Assembly (NCBI RefSeq): GCF_027744825.2 | Contig: NC_071342.1 | Coordinates: 17,262,501-17,326,500 of the forward strand | Length of the DNA: 64,000 nt | Source: Synchiropus splendidus | Taxonomy: Eukaryota; Chordata; Actinopteri; Syngnathiformes; Callionymidae | Reading direction: 5' to 3' | Position numbers and translations under genes: made by a program | Shown here: positions 1 through 11,046 of the stretch, piece by piece | How positions within the stretch are numbered: position 1 is the first letter of the stretch | How the letters are laid out: each line of letters begins with the position of its first letter | Notes under the pieces: model-generated | The model's input: the letters and a program-made list of their open reading frames with translations, nothing else | Database searches by the model: none | Told to the model about the DNA's origin: nothing

Positions 1-586
1 ATGTCAATGAACAGCGACAGGCACACTTTGCGTCCCTGTAGAAGGGAAAAGAGACTGGCAAAGAGAACAAAGAGTGCTTGTTGGCCAAAGTATTCGTCTC
101 ACTGGAGTATTGAGATGTTATTGCTTGGTCCTTCGAAGGGATTGACTACATAAAAGGATGAATCCCCTTACAGTTAAATGGTACATCGATTTCCAGACTG
201 TTTTAAGATGGAAATATGGGAATTATTTTTATTCAGTTTTAACCATCCTACCACCTATGTCTGAAAGACAATACTGTTACCCATTGACAGACTTCAAAGT
301 ACACTCAATGGATATGAAATTTAATATAGTGGTAGAATCAGGTTACAGTTCACTGCATGGCAAAGGTGTTTAAGGAAACGCTACACTGCTTATCTGACTG
401 AGTTTAGAGCTGGTACCTCCAAGATAGTTGAGGATTGGAAATGCTTCAACAAAACAATGAATGAAATTATTACTTATGGCATGCAGTAAAGACAAAACTG
501 ATTATAATGTAATCTGGCTCGATGAGTTTTCAATAGTGAATCATTCTGTTTCTGACTTCATTTTCAAAAGAGTATTAATTCAGTTA
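1..586. other. Intergenic sequence, no gene seen
   Basis: Moderately AT-rich single-copy-looking sequence. The ORFs here (71 and 81 codons) show no recognisable family and have no splice or poly(A) context. It ends in the TA dinucleotide that begins the target site of the transposon at 587. Confidence 0.6.
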
Positions 587-1311
587 CAGTGGTACCACAA
601 TCCGTTCCAGACGGTTGTTCGAGAAGCGAATTGTTCGAAATCTGAATGGATTTTTCCCATTACAATGAATGGAAAAAGAAAGAATGCGTTGCAAGCCTTA
701 AAATAGTCTTTTGTAGGAGTGAATGTAGAGTGTCTGCTGCAGGTGGCTGTTCCTCTATGTGTGTGGCCGCTGGATGTGGGAGGGGTTGCCGAGTGAGTGA
801 CGTCTCTCCAGAAGGGAAGAGGTGCCCGGTGCGTGTCCAGCTCTGAATGTGCGCTTCTGTGCAGTTTGGCTGTGACAAAGTCATAAACCAAGTCACGCTC
901 TGTCCGAGACTCGCCTCATCCCTGTCCCAGCTCCAGCCCACAACAGGACATCAAACCCTGGAGTGTGCGCTCCAGCCTCGGGGGTGTGGAGAGCGAGCAC
1001 CTCCCCTGTGACACTCTACCACGGTCCAGTGCGGAGACAGGAAAGGTTTTACACCTCAGTATGAAGAAAAAACAGTCAGTAAATGTAGCTAACGGGACAC
1101 GTCTGCATACAGAGGCTGCGTTATACACAATAACAAAGCGCGTCGTGGGTCAGCTGATCGGTCCGCACACGTTGCGTTTTTTTCCGGCTTTTTTCGGGGG
1201 CGTTCGAGTTCTGAATTTTCGTTCGAAATCAGAAGCAAAAAAAACTCGACATTTTTGTTCAAACTCCGATGTGTTCAAATTCTGGAACGTTCAAAAACCG
1301 AGGCACCACTG
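587..1311 (+). mobile_element. Family A non-autonomous DNA transposon, copy 1 (TA-flanked)
   Basis: The element starts with CAGTGGTACC and ends with the inverted GGCACCACTG, and is flanked by TA on both sides (585-586 and 1312-1313). That fits the TA target-site duplication of the Tc1/mariner/pogo superfamily. The ends carry imperfect inverted repeats rich in TTCGAA and GTTCG motifs. The interior (about 690-1150) is nearly the same as the copies at 17909-18629 (inverted) and 60255-60942. This copy lacks about 13 nt after its first ten bases compared with the 60255 copy, and has a roughly 46-nt block (about 940-985) that the 60255 copy lacks. No transposase is encoded; the 60-117 codon ORFs inside it recur simply because the copies are similar. 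The superfamily call is inference from the TA flanks and terminal sequence. Confidence 0.75.
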
Positions 1312-1313
1312 TA

Positions 1314-3563
1314 TTTGATTTTTAGTTATTCACAGATTCAACAGATTTTGTATCTGTTCTAAATGAAACCTAAAGGAAGATTTAATCAAAACAAGAGTAG
1401 CCATCAACATTGCTCTGCTTTCAGCGTGTTTTCGAGCCTCTTCAGTGCCTCTGAGGTTATTCTAAAGAGCTTTCTTGACAGTATCTGTGTGTTGACTCCT
1501 GTGTTGATAGCATCTTCCTTTAAGCTACATTGAGCTTAGCCATGGATGCATTCTCTCAATATGCAAGAGGGAATTCCTTCTTATTTTTCCGGCATTTCCA
1601 TAGCACGTCAGCCTCCTGCATTGTCTTGATCATCCTCTCAAGTCTCACCGTTCCTCTACCTATCATCATTTACCACATACATAAACCTTATTGGTTGTCT
1701 TCCTCTCCTCCTTTTTCCTGATGCTTCTATCTCAATACTTTCCCTTAAAGCTTCCCTTTGTTCTTGCTTACACTTTTCAGTCTCTGTTCACCCCTGACAG
1801 TTGTCTCCAATTGTTCCACCATGCAACCCCTCTTCTTCCCAACCCTTAAAATACATTCTGTATAGCCTGCAAACGTCATAGTCCATGGGGTCTGTCCATC
1901 AGCACTGCAAAAACAATGCCATCAACAGTTGAACTAACAGCGTCCTCAAACTGAAAGGTGGCAAAGATCTTCCGAGCGAGACATTAAGTGTCTGTTTACA
2001 TCACAATAGCGTGTGTTTCTTAGTGTGGAATGTTTTAATGAGTGCATCCTGGATTAGTGGGAGATGCTGTGGTTGCGCTGGTTTTTGACAACTGCTGCCC
2101 ACAATACAACAAAGTGACTTATAGAAGCAATTAAATTGCACTAGAGGGAATGTTGTGATGGCTGTTCAGACAAATAGGTGGTTAACATGGAAAACAAACA
2201 TACAGGGAGAAAATGTATCTATATATGCTTTTAAATAGGAAGGAATTTGTGGCAATAAAAACAAAAAAGTATTTTAGGGAGAACGACAGACTGAGGATGG
2301 TCCTTATGTCCAAAGCGTGAAAGTGAAATGCCACTGTGATATAAACAACACAATCGGAGTTGTGGTCAGTACTATCTGAAGTGGTCATATTACTCATTTT
2401 CCTGGGGAATTAAATAAAAAAAAATAAAATCAGGGACAACAGTTGTTGCGATCAAGGTCAGCTCTCATCTCATAGACCTGATTTTCCTTGTCAGTATTCC
2501 AAACAGCGCAGAGGATGTTGGCAACAGGTTTTACTTGGCAGATTCCTCCCGACCCGATATGGCGCCTGGAAGAGATGCTGTCTGAATAGTCGATTCTTCA
2601 AACCTGTGGTCAGCATTCCACATGCATCTCTTGGAGCTAAACGCTCTTCCTCTGCGCTTCTTTTAAGCCTCCTGACAGGAAGGATGTGATATTGCACCTG
2701 GCCTCTTTCATGGCTCCCTCCCCTCTTTCGTCTCTGCTTCATCATGGAGCCGTTCCACCTCTCCACATGAATTGTTCATCCCCTCTCTCCCTCTTATGCC
2801 GACATGACACCTCCTCCTCTCCCCTGAGCTGTAGTGCTCACACTTTGTGAAAGGAGGACAACTCGTGATTCAAAGCGCTCTGCGGACGAGATCAGAAGCC
2901 CGAGCCCATCCACGCTGCAGGATGGACATACTAAAAACTACTTTAAATGGGTTGTGGTCTGGGCAGAGCTGCGGCACAGCAGCCGCTTCTGATGCCAGAG
3001 TGATAAACAGAAAATCCCCCCACTCAGCCTCAATAAATCTGTGTTGTTTAATGACGCCCGATCAGCAGAAACAACCAGCCAAAAGAGCTCAATCAAACTT
3101 GGTTGTCTTTTCTAATGACTCCCAGTGGGACCTGCAGGTCCAGCTTGAAGAACTGGTCCTGGTTCTTAGCTAATAAACTAACAAAATCTAAACCTGAAAT
3201 CTGTCTAGATAAGCGATGCAAAATCGGAAGTACATTGTGGTAAATGTGTGTTTCAGTTATTGGCGTCTGTATAAACATCGGTTCACATGCTTCAACAAAA
3301 CAAATACATTCGGTTTTAAGTTAAGTAAAGCAACAAATGCGCTTGACCAGAGAGGGAAATGTATCACCCAATGCTTGTGCTGTCATTCTACTATCTTTCA
3401 TAACCAACAGCGATTATTTCATACAATGTCTGAGGATGTCAAACCGACAGAGAACATTCAGCTGATCATGATAAATAAACCTGACAGGTAAAAAAAAACG
3501 GACCTTTATCTTTTGATCTTCGCTGACAGTTAACCAAGTATCTGTCAAACCACAAAAGTGGAA
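1314..3563. other. Intergenic sequence, no gene seen
   Basis: About 2.2 kb without a convincing coding segment. 1440-1860 is pyrimidine-rich. 2480-2830 has a skewed purine/pyrimidine composition that keeps a 91-codon minus-strand ORF open, but the protein is unlike any family I know. No RNA gene or long repeat was noticed. Confidence 0.5.
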
Positions 3564-3730
3564 TACAAGTAACATTCGACTTACGACCAGGATTGGTTCC
3601 GACCAACCGGTCGTAAGTCGGATTGGATGTAAGTCGAATGCCATTCAAAATACCCGAAGCGAGGGTTATAGCTACTACTGTAGTGGTAGATGGCTGTGTG
3701 AGAGTGAGATGCTGGGATACCGTGCTGCCA
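3564..3730 (+). mobile_element. Family D MITE, truncated copy
   Basis: It starts TACAAGTAACATTCGACTTA and continues collinear with the complete element at 48415-48696: GACTTACGAC, GGATTGGTTCCGACCAACC, then the block with CTACTGTAGTGGTAG and TGTGAGAGTGAGATGCTGGG. After GGGATAC an internal deletion joins it to a short CGTGCTGCCA piece, and the right terminal repeat is missing. The next ~60 bp (GTGGCCTGGGGGCCAAATG...) look like a different fish repeat, possibly hAT-derived. Confidence 0.7.
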
Positions 3731-5035
3731 AAGTGTGGCCTGGGGGCCAAATGCAGCCCTTTGACTGTATTTATGTGGCCCTCAGTCAGAGTAAAAATAT
3801 AAAACTGACATTGTTGTTGTCTATGACATTTTTGGCTTGTGCATTGTTTTTTTGCTCATTATGATGCAACTGAAACGTAACTTTCTTTTTTGATTATTTT
3901 TCTTTTCCGTTGGCTGTTTTATTGTCCCTCAAAATACACCAGAATTGAAAGCAGATTTTGAAATGCATGAGACACATCAAGAATGTGGTTTTACATTAAA
4001 TAAAACACAACAAACCAACATTTTTTGTGCATTTTTAAAGTGTAATTTCATGATTTCATCACTCAGTTTTTATTTTCAATTTCCTCTGGACCCTCCTTTC
4101 TTTGGGTTTGACGGCCCCTGTCAACGGTGGCAATATATAATCTGAGCCCTTAGGAAATTGAATTGCCGAACTCTGCTGTGGAGGCTGAAGGAAACGTCCA
4201 CTATATACATTAATGTTAACATTAGATATCGATTCAAATGAATTGCCCAGTTCAGTATTTCTGCTGGTTCAAGTTCTCAGTTATTTCACTTCATCCTGTC
4301 GGGGTTTTATGTCATATACATGGCAGGATCAGCGGTGGTTCTCCGGCATGCAGCTTGGCCTTGTAGTTTGCTGAAGGGTTGGGTTGCGGGGAAAAGGGAG
4401 GACAGATTAAAGCAGCTTTGCCTGGGCCTAAGTGGATTATCAGCAGGTAGAGTGCACCCTGCGTTTGTGCAGCGATTGTGTTCGTGCGCTTCCTGCCTCG
4501 GCACCGAGAGGACCATCTGTCATTTACCGCTGATAGATGGTCCAAAGCAGACGTCACTTTTCTGTGCACACAACACCTGCTGCATCCTGAGCAGACTATT
4601 GCCGCTTATTAGTGGACCCTTAATCGCGTCACCATAGCATCCTGCGCCTGTGGATCCGAGCAACAAAGCCGACACGCGCATGAACCCAGAAGACAATGAC
4701 TCGAGTCAATAAAAAGCCGCCACACTCTTTAACCTTAAACCTCACTGCTGCCATTGGAAACATCTATTGTGATGGCGTAGAAAGTGGGAAGCTCCAGTTG
4801 CACTCACCGATCCACACAAACACAGTGACTCATTTTTGGCCTTCTAAACAACATGGCTTTTCTCCAGTTGTAACAACCACATGTGGGTGTGAAAACAAGC
4901 TCAATTATCGGTTTCATTATGTCTTTTCCTCATTATATCAGTGAACAGACTGTAATTTGTCGACTGGCACTGTTTTTCAACATTGTTGCCAGTCACTAAC
5001 ACGATTCGGTGCTTTGAAGCGGAAGCAAAGCCGAC
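3731..5035. other. Intergenic sequence, repeat debris near its start
   Basis: 3735-3790 contains a GGCCTGGGGGCCAAATG and GTGGCCCTCAG motif pair that resembles dispersed hAT-like repeats of fish; this is family resemblance only. The rest appears unique. The 105-codon plus ORF at 4320-4637 and its minus shadows have no recognisable domain. Confidence 0.4.
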
Positions 5036-5232
5036 GAGAGAGTAAAACATGGCGGCGCATGTGACAGTGTGAGAATGAGAAAGGACGGCGTCAAAAACGC
5101 GGGAGACATGAATATCAGCGCTGTCATTAAAGATGCATGCGCGACTTTATAGCGTCCGTACATGCAGATCCTTTTAGTAGCAGCACGTGTTCAAGCGCCA
5201 GCGCTGGCCAATGAGAGAGTAAAACATGGCGG
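5036..5232 (+). repeat. CpG-rich direct repeat with ATGGCGG motifs
   Basis: GAGAGAGTAAAACATGGCGG occurs identically at 5036-5055 and 5213-5232. Both copies are followed by similar TGTGA(C/A)AGTGTG sequence. AAAACATGGCGG resembles the YY1 consensus AANATGGCGGC. The stretch between is CpG-rich, with ATGCATGCGCGAC and AGCGCCAGCGCTGG palindromes, unlike its AT-rich surroundings. It could be a small CpG island, a promoter relic of a mobile element, or a local duplication. Regulatory function is inference. Confidence 0.45.
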
Positions 5233-7724
5233 TACCTGTGAAAGTGTGGTAAAATCTAACTCAAGCATAAACACAAAGTAATAGTACGCTCCATAAATAC
5301 ATGATGTATTAGCATTAAAAAACATTTTTCTTTTACTGGACCCTGAAGATCAATAAATGCCCGAACCGCCGTACGAGCACTTTGGAAAAAGCTCTCCTCA
5401 GAAGCACACCTTTTTTGCTGCTTGCATTTTCTATTTCCCTCTGTCGGTTTTGGCCTTCTGTGGGAGTAAAAACTACAAAAATTATTGACTAATACAAAGG
5501 CGATTATTCTTCAGTTCTTTCCTTTTTTGATGCTTTTATCCTGGCCTGGGTTTCTGGGGTCTGAACCCCAAGCTTCAGCACCAAGGCCAGGGACAGGGCG
5601 CTATGGTCGCACAGCAAGGAAGCACTAATGCAGCTGGAGAAAACTTCTGCTCTTTCAGTGAGTGATTTGCTCTTCCGGTGCTTTCTTAGGTTTTCTCTGG
5701 CCTCTGCAGTTTCCCCTCACAGTTCTGAACATACAGAGGTGAAAAGCTGATTTAATGCTTGCCACAGGAACTGGAGCGCTGATCTGTCTTTACAGTTTGT
5801 GCCCTATTAAAGACAGGCAATTTGAACAGTGTTTCAAACTCAGCTTATGCTGCTTTTCCTCTCCACTGTAAGGTGTCAATGAAAACACAAAGGTTCTTCC
5901 ACAGCCATTCTGAGGAGAGCGGAGACTGCAGCCTTCATTTTCAGAGCCTCCTCCAGTGTGGTTCCAACCGAAGGATGCTGTGACGTTCCTTAAGCTCATT
6001 GGTCAAAAGAGCGGGGCATCTTGCTGAGCGCTGAGCTCAAACTTAAACCCGACTTTCAAAACTCATCGGTGAAAATGGATTTGAAAATGGCTTTGACTAT
6101 TCCGCGGACAAGCAATGAGGTGCGCACATTTCGAAGCACATCGACGGATGACATTATCCAACGTCCTATGTTGATGCTGAAGGCAGCATGTTGACGCAAG
6201 CACTTCAAACTAAAGGGTGTTTCAGTCACCGGTGACTTTCTTGATGGCATCATCAGTAACAAGGAGAGCCAGGAAAAACTCTACTGAAATTCCTATGCGT
6301 CAACATGCAACACGGAACGCTGTCTTGGTGTCAGCACCGGACGCAAAACTACGCTTTCCCAGGGTTAATATATTACGCCATAAGGTCAGGTATGCTGTAA
6401 AAGTATGGCTTCATGTAACTGCTCACCTCCATATCAGCCACTGGCTCTCTCACTCAGACAAAGAAAACAAAGATACTGTTCCAGACGTTTCCTCTGCTGA
6501 GCAAATGTGACCAAAAAAATACTGCAAATTTGTTTTCACCTTTCACCTCTCCCTTGTTGGCTGAGGCCAACAAGGTTTAAGCGCACACACTCAACTTGTG
6601 TAGGGGGCAGAAAACTTTGTCTTGTGGGCCTCATTTGGTCCACAGACTGCAAGTTTGAAACCAATGTAAAGAAAAACAGTGACAAAAATAAATGTTTAAA
6701 AAACATCAACTTTTGTTTTACTGCCCACAGAATTTTGGCACGAGCTTGGGGGCGCTCTTAAATTAAAAAAAAAAAAAAAAGATTTTATTAGATATGTACC
6801 ATCTCATAACTCCTATACAGCGTTTTTATTCTACCTGTCTTATGTTTCATTATCTGCCTGATATTTTAATATGCAGCTGCTTAGGATGCGTCGTTCGTGT
6901 ACAAAGTGACAGCCCTTTTAACATGTAGCTGCCTCTGCTCTTAAAGGAGGTGATGTGTGCTGTGTGCCGTGTCATTCACAGGACAAAAACATGTTTCATG
7001 ACAGCAAGCGGGCTGTTGACCCCCTCGCTGGAGCGCAGATCGTCTCAGTCAGATCCCACACCCTGATAGCGTCCCATTGACAGCTGGAAGAAAAGACCCC
7101 CGTCTCCCTCTGACAAGCGTCTTTTACTACTTGCGGTTTTATCTCATCAAGCCTGCCATGAAATAAATTGGAATACAGAGAGAAAAAAAAGAACAGGGTA
7201 AACAGAGAGAGGCTCCCTGTGACACGTGACGCGGAGGGAACATCTTGTTTCACCATCGCTCGCCTGCCTCATTTCATGCATGTGTGTTTGTGATTGATTG
7301 TGGTTTTATTGATTCGCAGCACGGGGGGGGTATGAAATATGTTATTCAGAGTAGGAAAAATGAAAAGCTAATATTGTGCTGCAATTACCCTCCAAAAAAA
7401 TCCAATCTTGTCATGGATCTTTTTTTTTTTAATACCCTAATCTTCTCCTTACCAGGCAGTACATTACATACGGATCAAGGACAACATATTTGTATTTTTC
7501 AGAAACACTACAGACTATCAATGTTATTAAACACAAGCTTGGATTGTGTCGACTCGATAACTCACAACATTGAAGGGTGATCACATTACTATGACTTTTG
7601 GACGTATAACCATATTTCACCAGGGAGAAAAGAGGAGAGGAGACAGTGGTTACAGTTCCTAACCCCCATATCAGTATCTTCTCTGCATAGAGTTGAATTT
7701 GCATGCTTTGGCTCTCCACCTGGC
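5233..7724. other. Intergenic sequence, no gene seen
   Basis: No coding segment is recognised. 6600-6665 (GGGCCTCATTTGGTCC...CTGCAAGTTTGAAACC) resembles the end of a hAT-like dispersed repeat. An A17 tract lies around 6764-6780. The other ORFs (60-111 codons) are unremarkable. Confidence 0.45.
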
Positions 7725-7850
7725 GCTCTGGGTTTCCTCCCACAGTCCAAAAACTGAGGTGAATTTTGCCCTCTAAACTGTCAGTAGACACGAGTGTGTG
7801 CATGAGTGTTCACTTATATGTGCCCGGTGACCAAGCTGGCGACTAGTTCA
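7725..7850 (+). repeat. Degenerate SINE/L2-tail type repeat fragment
   Basis: GGTTTCCTCCCACAGTCCAA, then TGAATTTTGCCCTCTAAACTG, a GTGTGTGCATGAGTGTTC block and TGTGCCCGGTGACCAAGCTGGCGAC follow the order of a very common fish retroposon 3' region (cctcccacagtccaaa ... tctaaattg ... gaatgtgagtgt ... tgccctg.gac.ggcgac). No A box, B box or target duplication could be defined. The family call is from recollection of the repeat, not a database match. Confidence 0.5.
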
Positions 7851-9107
7851 GTAAGTCTGGAAGTGCGAACGGGCACCAGCTGCGGGATTTGCTTTCTTGG
7901 AACGAGGCAGGAAATTTCAACATATTTGTTTGATGTGCCAAAACATATTAAATAAAGAGTCCTGTGGCACATACTGTATGAAGCTTTGGCTGTCTGAAGC
8001 GAATGGATCATGCAGCGGTTACGCATGCGCAGGCTTGTATTTTAAAACTAAATTACTCAAAAATGGATGGAACATCTTTCAGTCAGGTGACACTTGCTAA
8101 TACTGTACTTTTGAAGAAGATAATAGGTCCCCTTTTATATTTTCTACATCAAGTTGCTCACTCTTGTTTTGATGAAAGTGACATATTTTTGGACACGCAT
8201 TTCTACTGACGTGAAGCCACAGTCAATAAGCTGTTTAAGTAAGTACAGTGACGTCACTCTTGAGGACAGTATGTCACAGTTTGTCACAGCTTTTTCAAGC
8301 AAGCGAAGGCCACCCAGCTGCAGAACCTTCCACGCTGTCATACGACCTGCATTTTTCTTGGCCAAACAAGTTCAGTAGTCATCATCAAACTTAAGGTTAC
8401 ACGTTCATTTCTGCCTAATGATGTGTGATATCGGCTTTGAACATGGCTTGGACCCAGTAATTGGTGCTGGCGCCATCTCATGTGGAGGCCATGATTGAAT
8501 TTTCTCATTAGCCACATTCATTTCCATTTAATCTTCAACCTCCCCCCCCCACTTAGCCGACTGCCTTGACATGAATGGATGATGTATCTTCTCCCACAGT
8601 CTCACTTTAACAACCTGATGACTTTTAGACCCAAAAATCTGATGGCCGACGCCTTGTGCTGCTTTTCCTAATGGATCAAGCCCTTCAGCTAATGCAGTCA
8701 ACGTACCCAATATCACCGTCTGCGAGCGGCACCTCTGTCCCCTTTTCAACCTCGCAGAGTCAATTGCCACATCAGGGGGACCAATCTGTCTTTTAGAGGG
8801 ACCTCTCAAGGACAGTGGTGCGTTCATACACAAGACAATAGATGGAATAAAACTGGTGAAGGATGAGTCTTTTCTGTCTTGACACGCAGAAACAGAAAGG
8901 AGCTTCAAGAAAATGGATACAAAGGAACGAACAGAATTTGAGAGGCAGCACCAGCTCCTGCTAATGGAAGGTGCATATGGAAGAATTGGGCCACTGTCCT
9001 CGATGAAGACACGCAAGTTATTATCATCTACAACTCAAGAATGAATAGCAACTAGAAAAGTAGATTCAAAGACAGTTTGCAACTCTAACTGCCAGTTACA
9101 TGCCAAA
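7851..9107. other. Intergenic sequence with an unexplained 162-codon minus ORF
   Basis: 8528-9016 is open on the minus strand for 162 codons, but the translation has no family signature and mixed composition. No flanking splice sites fit a conserved exon. I treat it as chance or a decayed element. The rest shows nothing. Confidence 0.35.
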
Positions 9108-9897
9108 TGTATCTTCCTCTTTTTCTTCCACAGCGGATCATCTTCCTCCATCTCACCCTGTCCTCTGCTGCCTCTTCCCTCAAACCTACAAACCTCATGT
9201 CCTCCTTCACCACCTCCATCAATCTCCTCTTTGACCTTCCTCTCCACCTTCTGCCTGGCAGTTCCAACCTCAACATCTTCATCTACCAATGTACTGGCTC
9301 TCTCTCCTCTGTACATGTCCAAACCATCTCCATCTAGCCTCTCTGACTTTGTCTCCTGAACACCTGAGCACATGTGCTGTCCCTCTGATCCTATCCATCC
9401 TGCTCACTCCCAGAGAGAAGCTCAGCCTCTTCATCTCTGCTACCTCCAGCTCTGCCTCCTGTCTTTTCCTCAGTGCCACTGTTTCCAAACCATACAACAT
9501 TGCTGGCCTCACCACCCTTTTAGACACTTTCCCTTTCATCCTTGCCGACACCCTTTTGTCACACATCACACCCGACACTTTTCTCCATTTATTCCATCCT
9601 GCCTGCACCTGCTGCTTCACCTGTTTCTCACACTATCCATCGCCCTGAACAGTAGCGCCTAAGTACTTAAAATCCTCCACCGTCTTTATCTCTTCATCCT
9701 GTAACCTCACCTGTCCACTTGGCTCCCTCTCATTCACACACACGTATTCCATCTTACTGTGGCTAACTTTCATTCCTCTCCTTTCTAAGGCAAACCTCCA
9801 CCTCTCTAGCTTATCTTCCACTTGCTCCCTGCTCTCACCACAGACAACAACGTCATCTGCAAACATCATCGTCCAAGGTGCTTCTTGTCTAACCAGT
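9108..9897 (-). pseudogene. LINE family B copy 1: 3' part of a reverse transcriptase ORF, 5'-truncated and frameshifted
   Basis: On the minus strand the first frame (9633-9869) begins MMFADDVVVC, containing the FADD form of the reverse-transcriptase catalytic motif. It continues with RWRFALERRGMKVS and FKYLGATVQGDG, the usual order in the RT C-terminal half. After a frame break the next frames (9279-9620, then 9085-9282) carry AGWNKWRKVSGV, RPAMLYGLETVALRKRQEAE and RWFGHVQRRESQYIGRRMLR-like sequence. This is a non-LTR retrotransposon endonuclease/RT protein cut off at its 5' end near 9897, with at least two reading-frame breaks, so it is not functional. From general knowledge of fish LINEs it looks RTE-like, but the clade is not proven. 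A younger-looking relative lies at 62020-62660, same strand. Confidence 0.85.
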
Positions 9898-11004
9898 TAG
9901 ATTCCAGATGTAAACTTACGATTATCACCATGTCTTTGTGCAAACTACATGACAAACTACAACTCAAAACAAAACAACTGGATGGTTTGCCGCACAATGA
10001 CGACTATTTGAAGACACCTTGAATCAATCTATCACTAACACATATCTTTAGAGAGCTAAAGTTTTCAGTCTTTATTCACGATTAAAACCTGCAGAAACTA
10101 GTTCGGAACTTCAACTTTCAGTTCGCCAACCTCGGTGGATCATTGAATACTCACGAAGAAATAACCCAGAAAACATATACGCCTCACCGACCTGATGGAG
10201 TCCAAGACCTTCGTAGTTCACAGCCTCCTTTGTGTTTACTTCTTCTTGTGCTGTTTTAAAATTTGTCCAACCGATATCACTGATGTGCTTTTCACTTCCA
10301 GGCATATTCACGCTGAATGTGGCTTCAAAGTGACAGCGAGTAGAAGCACTATTTTCTCCAACAATAGGTTTGTTTTCCCTCTAAATGTCTGAAGAGCGGC
10401 TCTCCCTCCGCTCTTTGTTAGCTCTTTGTATTGATTCCAGCTTTCAATCTGGGCAGCTGTAATCCAACACGTGTGAATCTAATGGACTTGTGTAGATTGG
10501 AATGTGAGCAGTAAACAGCACCATCAATCAAAAATAAATAGGACAGGCAATGCCACCATTAATAGTGCATGCAGATGAGAGGGCACATCAGCATAATCAT
10601 TCGCCATTGACCCTGCCGCTGCAGGAGCCATGTTTACTCACGCAACGCTGAGATTACCAATCCCTCCTTGGTTTTATTTAACCATCTTGCTTTCATTTGA
10701 AACCGGCTTTTTCCGACTAATGGCGAGGACTCATCGGGAAATCCGATAAACACCTCTGTGCCAGTTTCCTGTAAGACGCTTCCTGCTTCTCAATATGACT
10801 CTTAAATCTTAGCGATAGTAGTCATTCCACCGCTGACTGCCTGGGGCGTCTTACATTCTATCAGAACTAGCAGCCTGGCCATCGCAGGCTTCCACCACCT
10901 GCAGTGCTTTTTTGCTCTCCTCCCCATGAGTGCAAGGGCATTGATGTAACTAAAATACACATTCTCTCACCTAAGTGCCGACAGGTGGAATACTTCCCCC
11001 CCTT

Positions 11005-11005
<1 letters not shown>
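9898..11005. other. Intergenic sequence; part may be conserved non-coding
   Basis: No gene is seen. 10520-10860 looks single-copy and carries motifs often found in vertebrate regulatory DNA (CATTAATAG, TGCAGATGAG, ACTAATGGCGAGG), which makes it a candidate conserved element by inference only. Confidence 0.35.

Positions 11006-11044
<39 letters not shown>
11006..11044 (+). repeat. (CA)n microsatellite
   Basis: About 19 uninterrupted CA dinucleotides. The dinucleotide run also keeps a spurious minus-strand ORF (VCVCVC) open. Confidence 0.97.

Positions 11045-11046
<2 letters not shown>

Noticed and set aside
580..941. ORFs of 66-103 codons recurring in all three family A copies, as a possible transposon protein
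   Set aside because: They persist because the copies are nearly identical. They contain no DDE, HTH or other recognisable motif, and differ in frame and length between copies.
8528..9016. 162-codon minus-strand ORF
   Set aside because: No motif or family signature. I tried reading the region as Ty3/gypsy-like RNase H/integrase on the plus strand and found only chance resemblance (a MADAL-like word).
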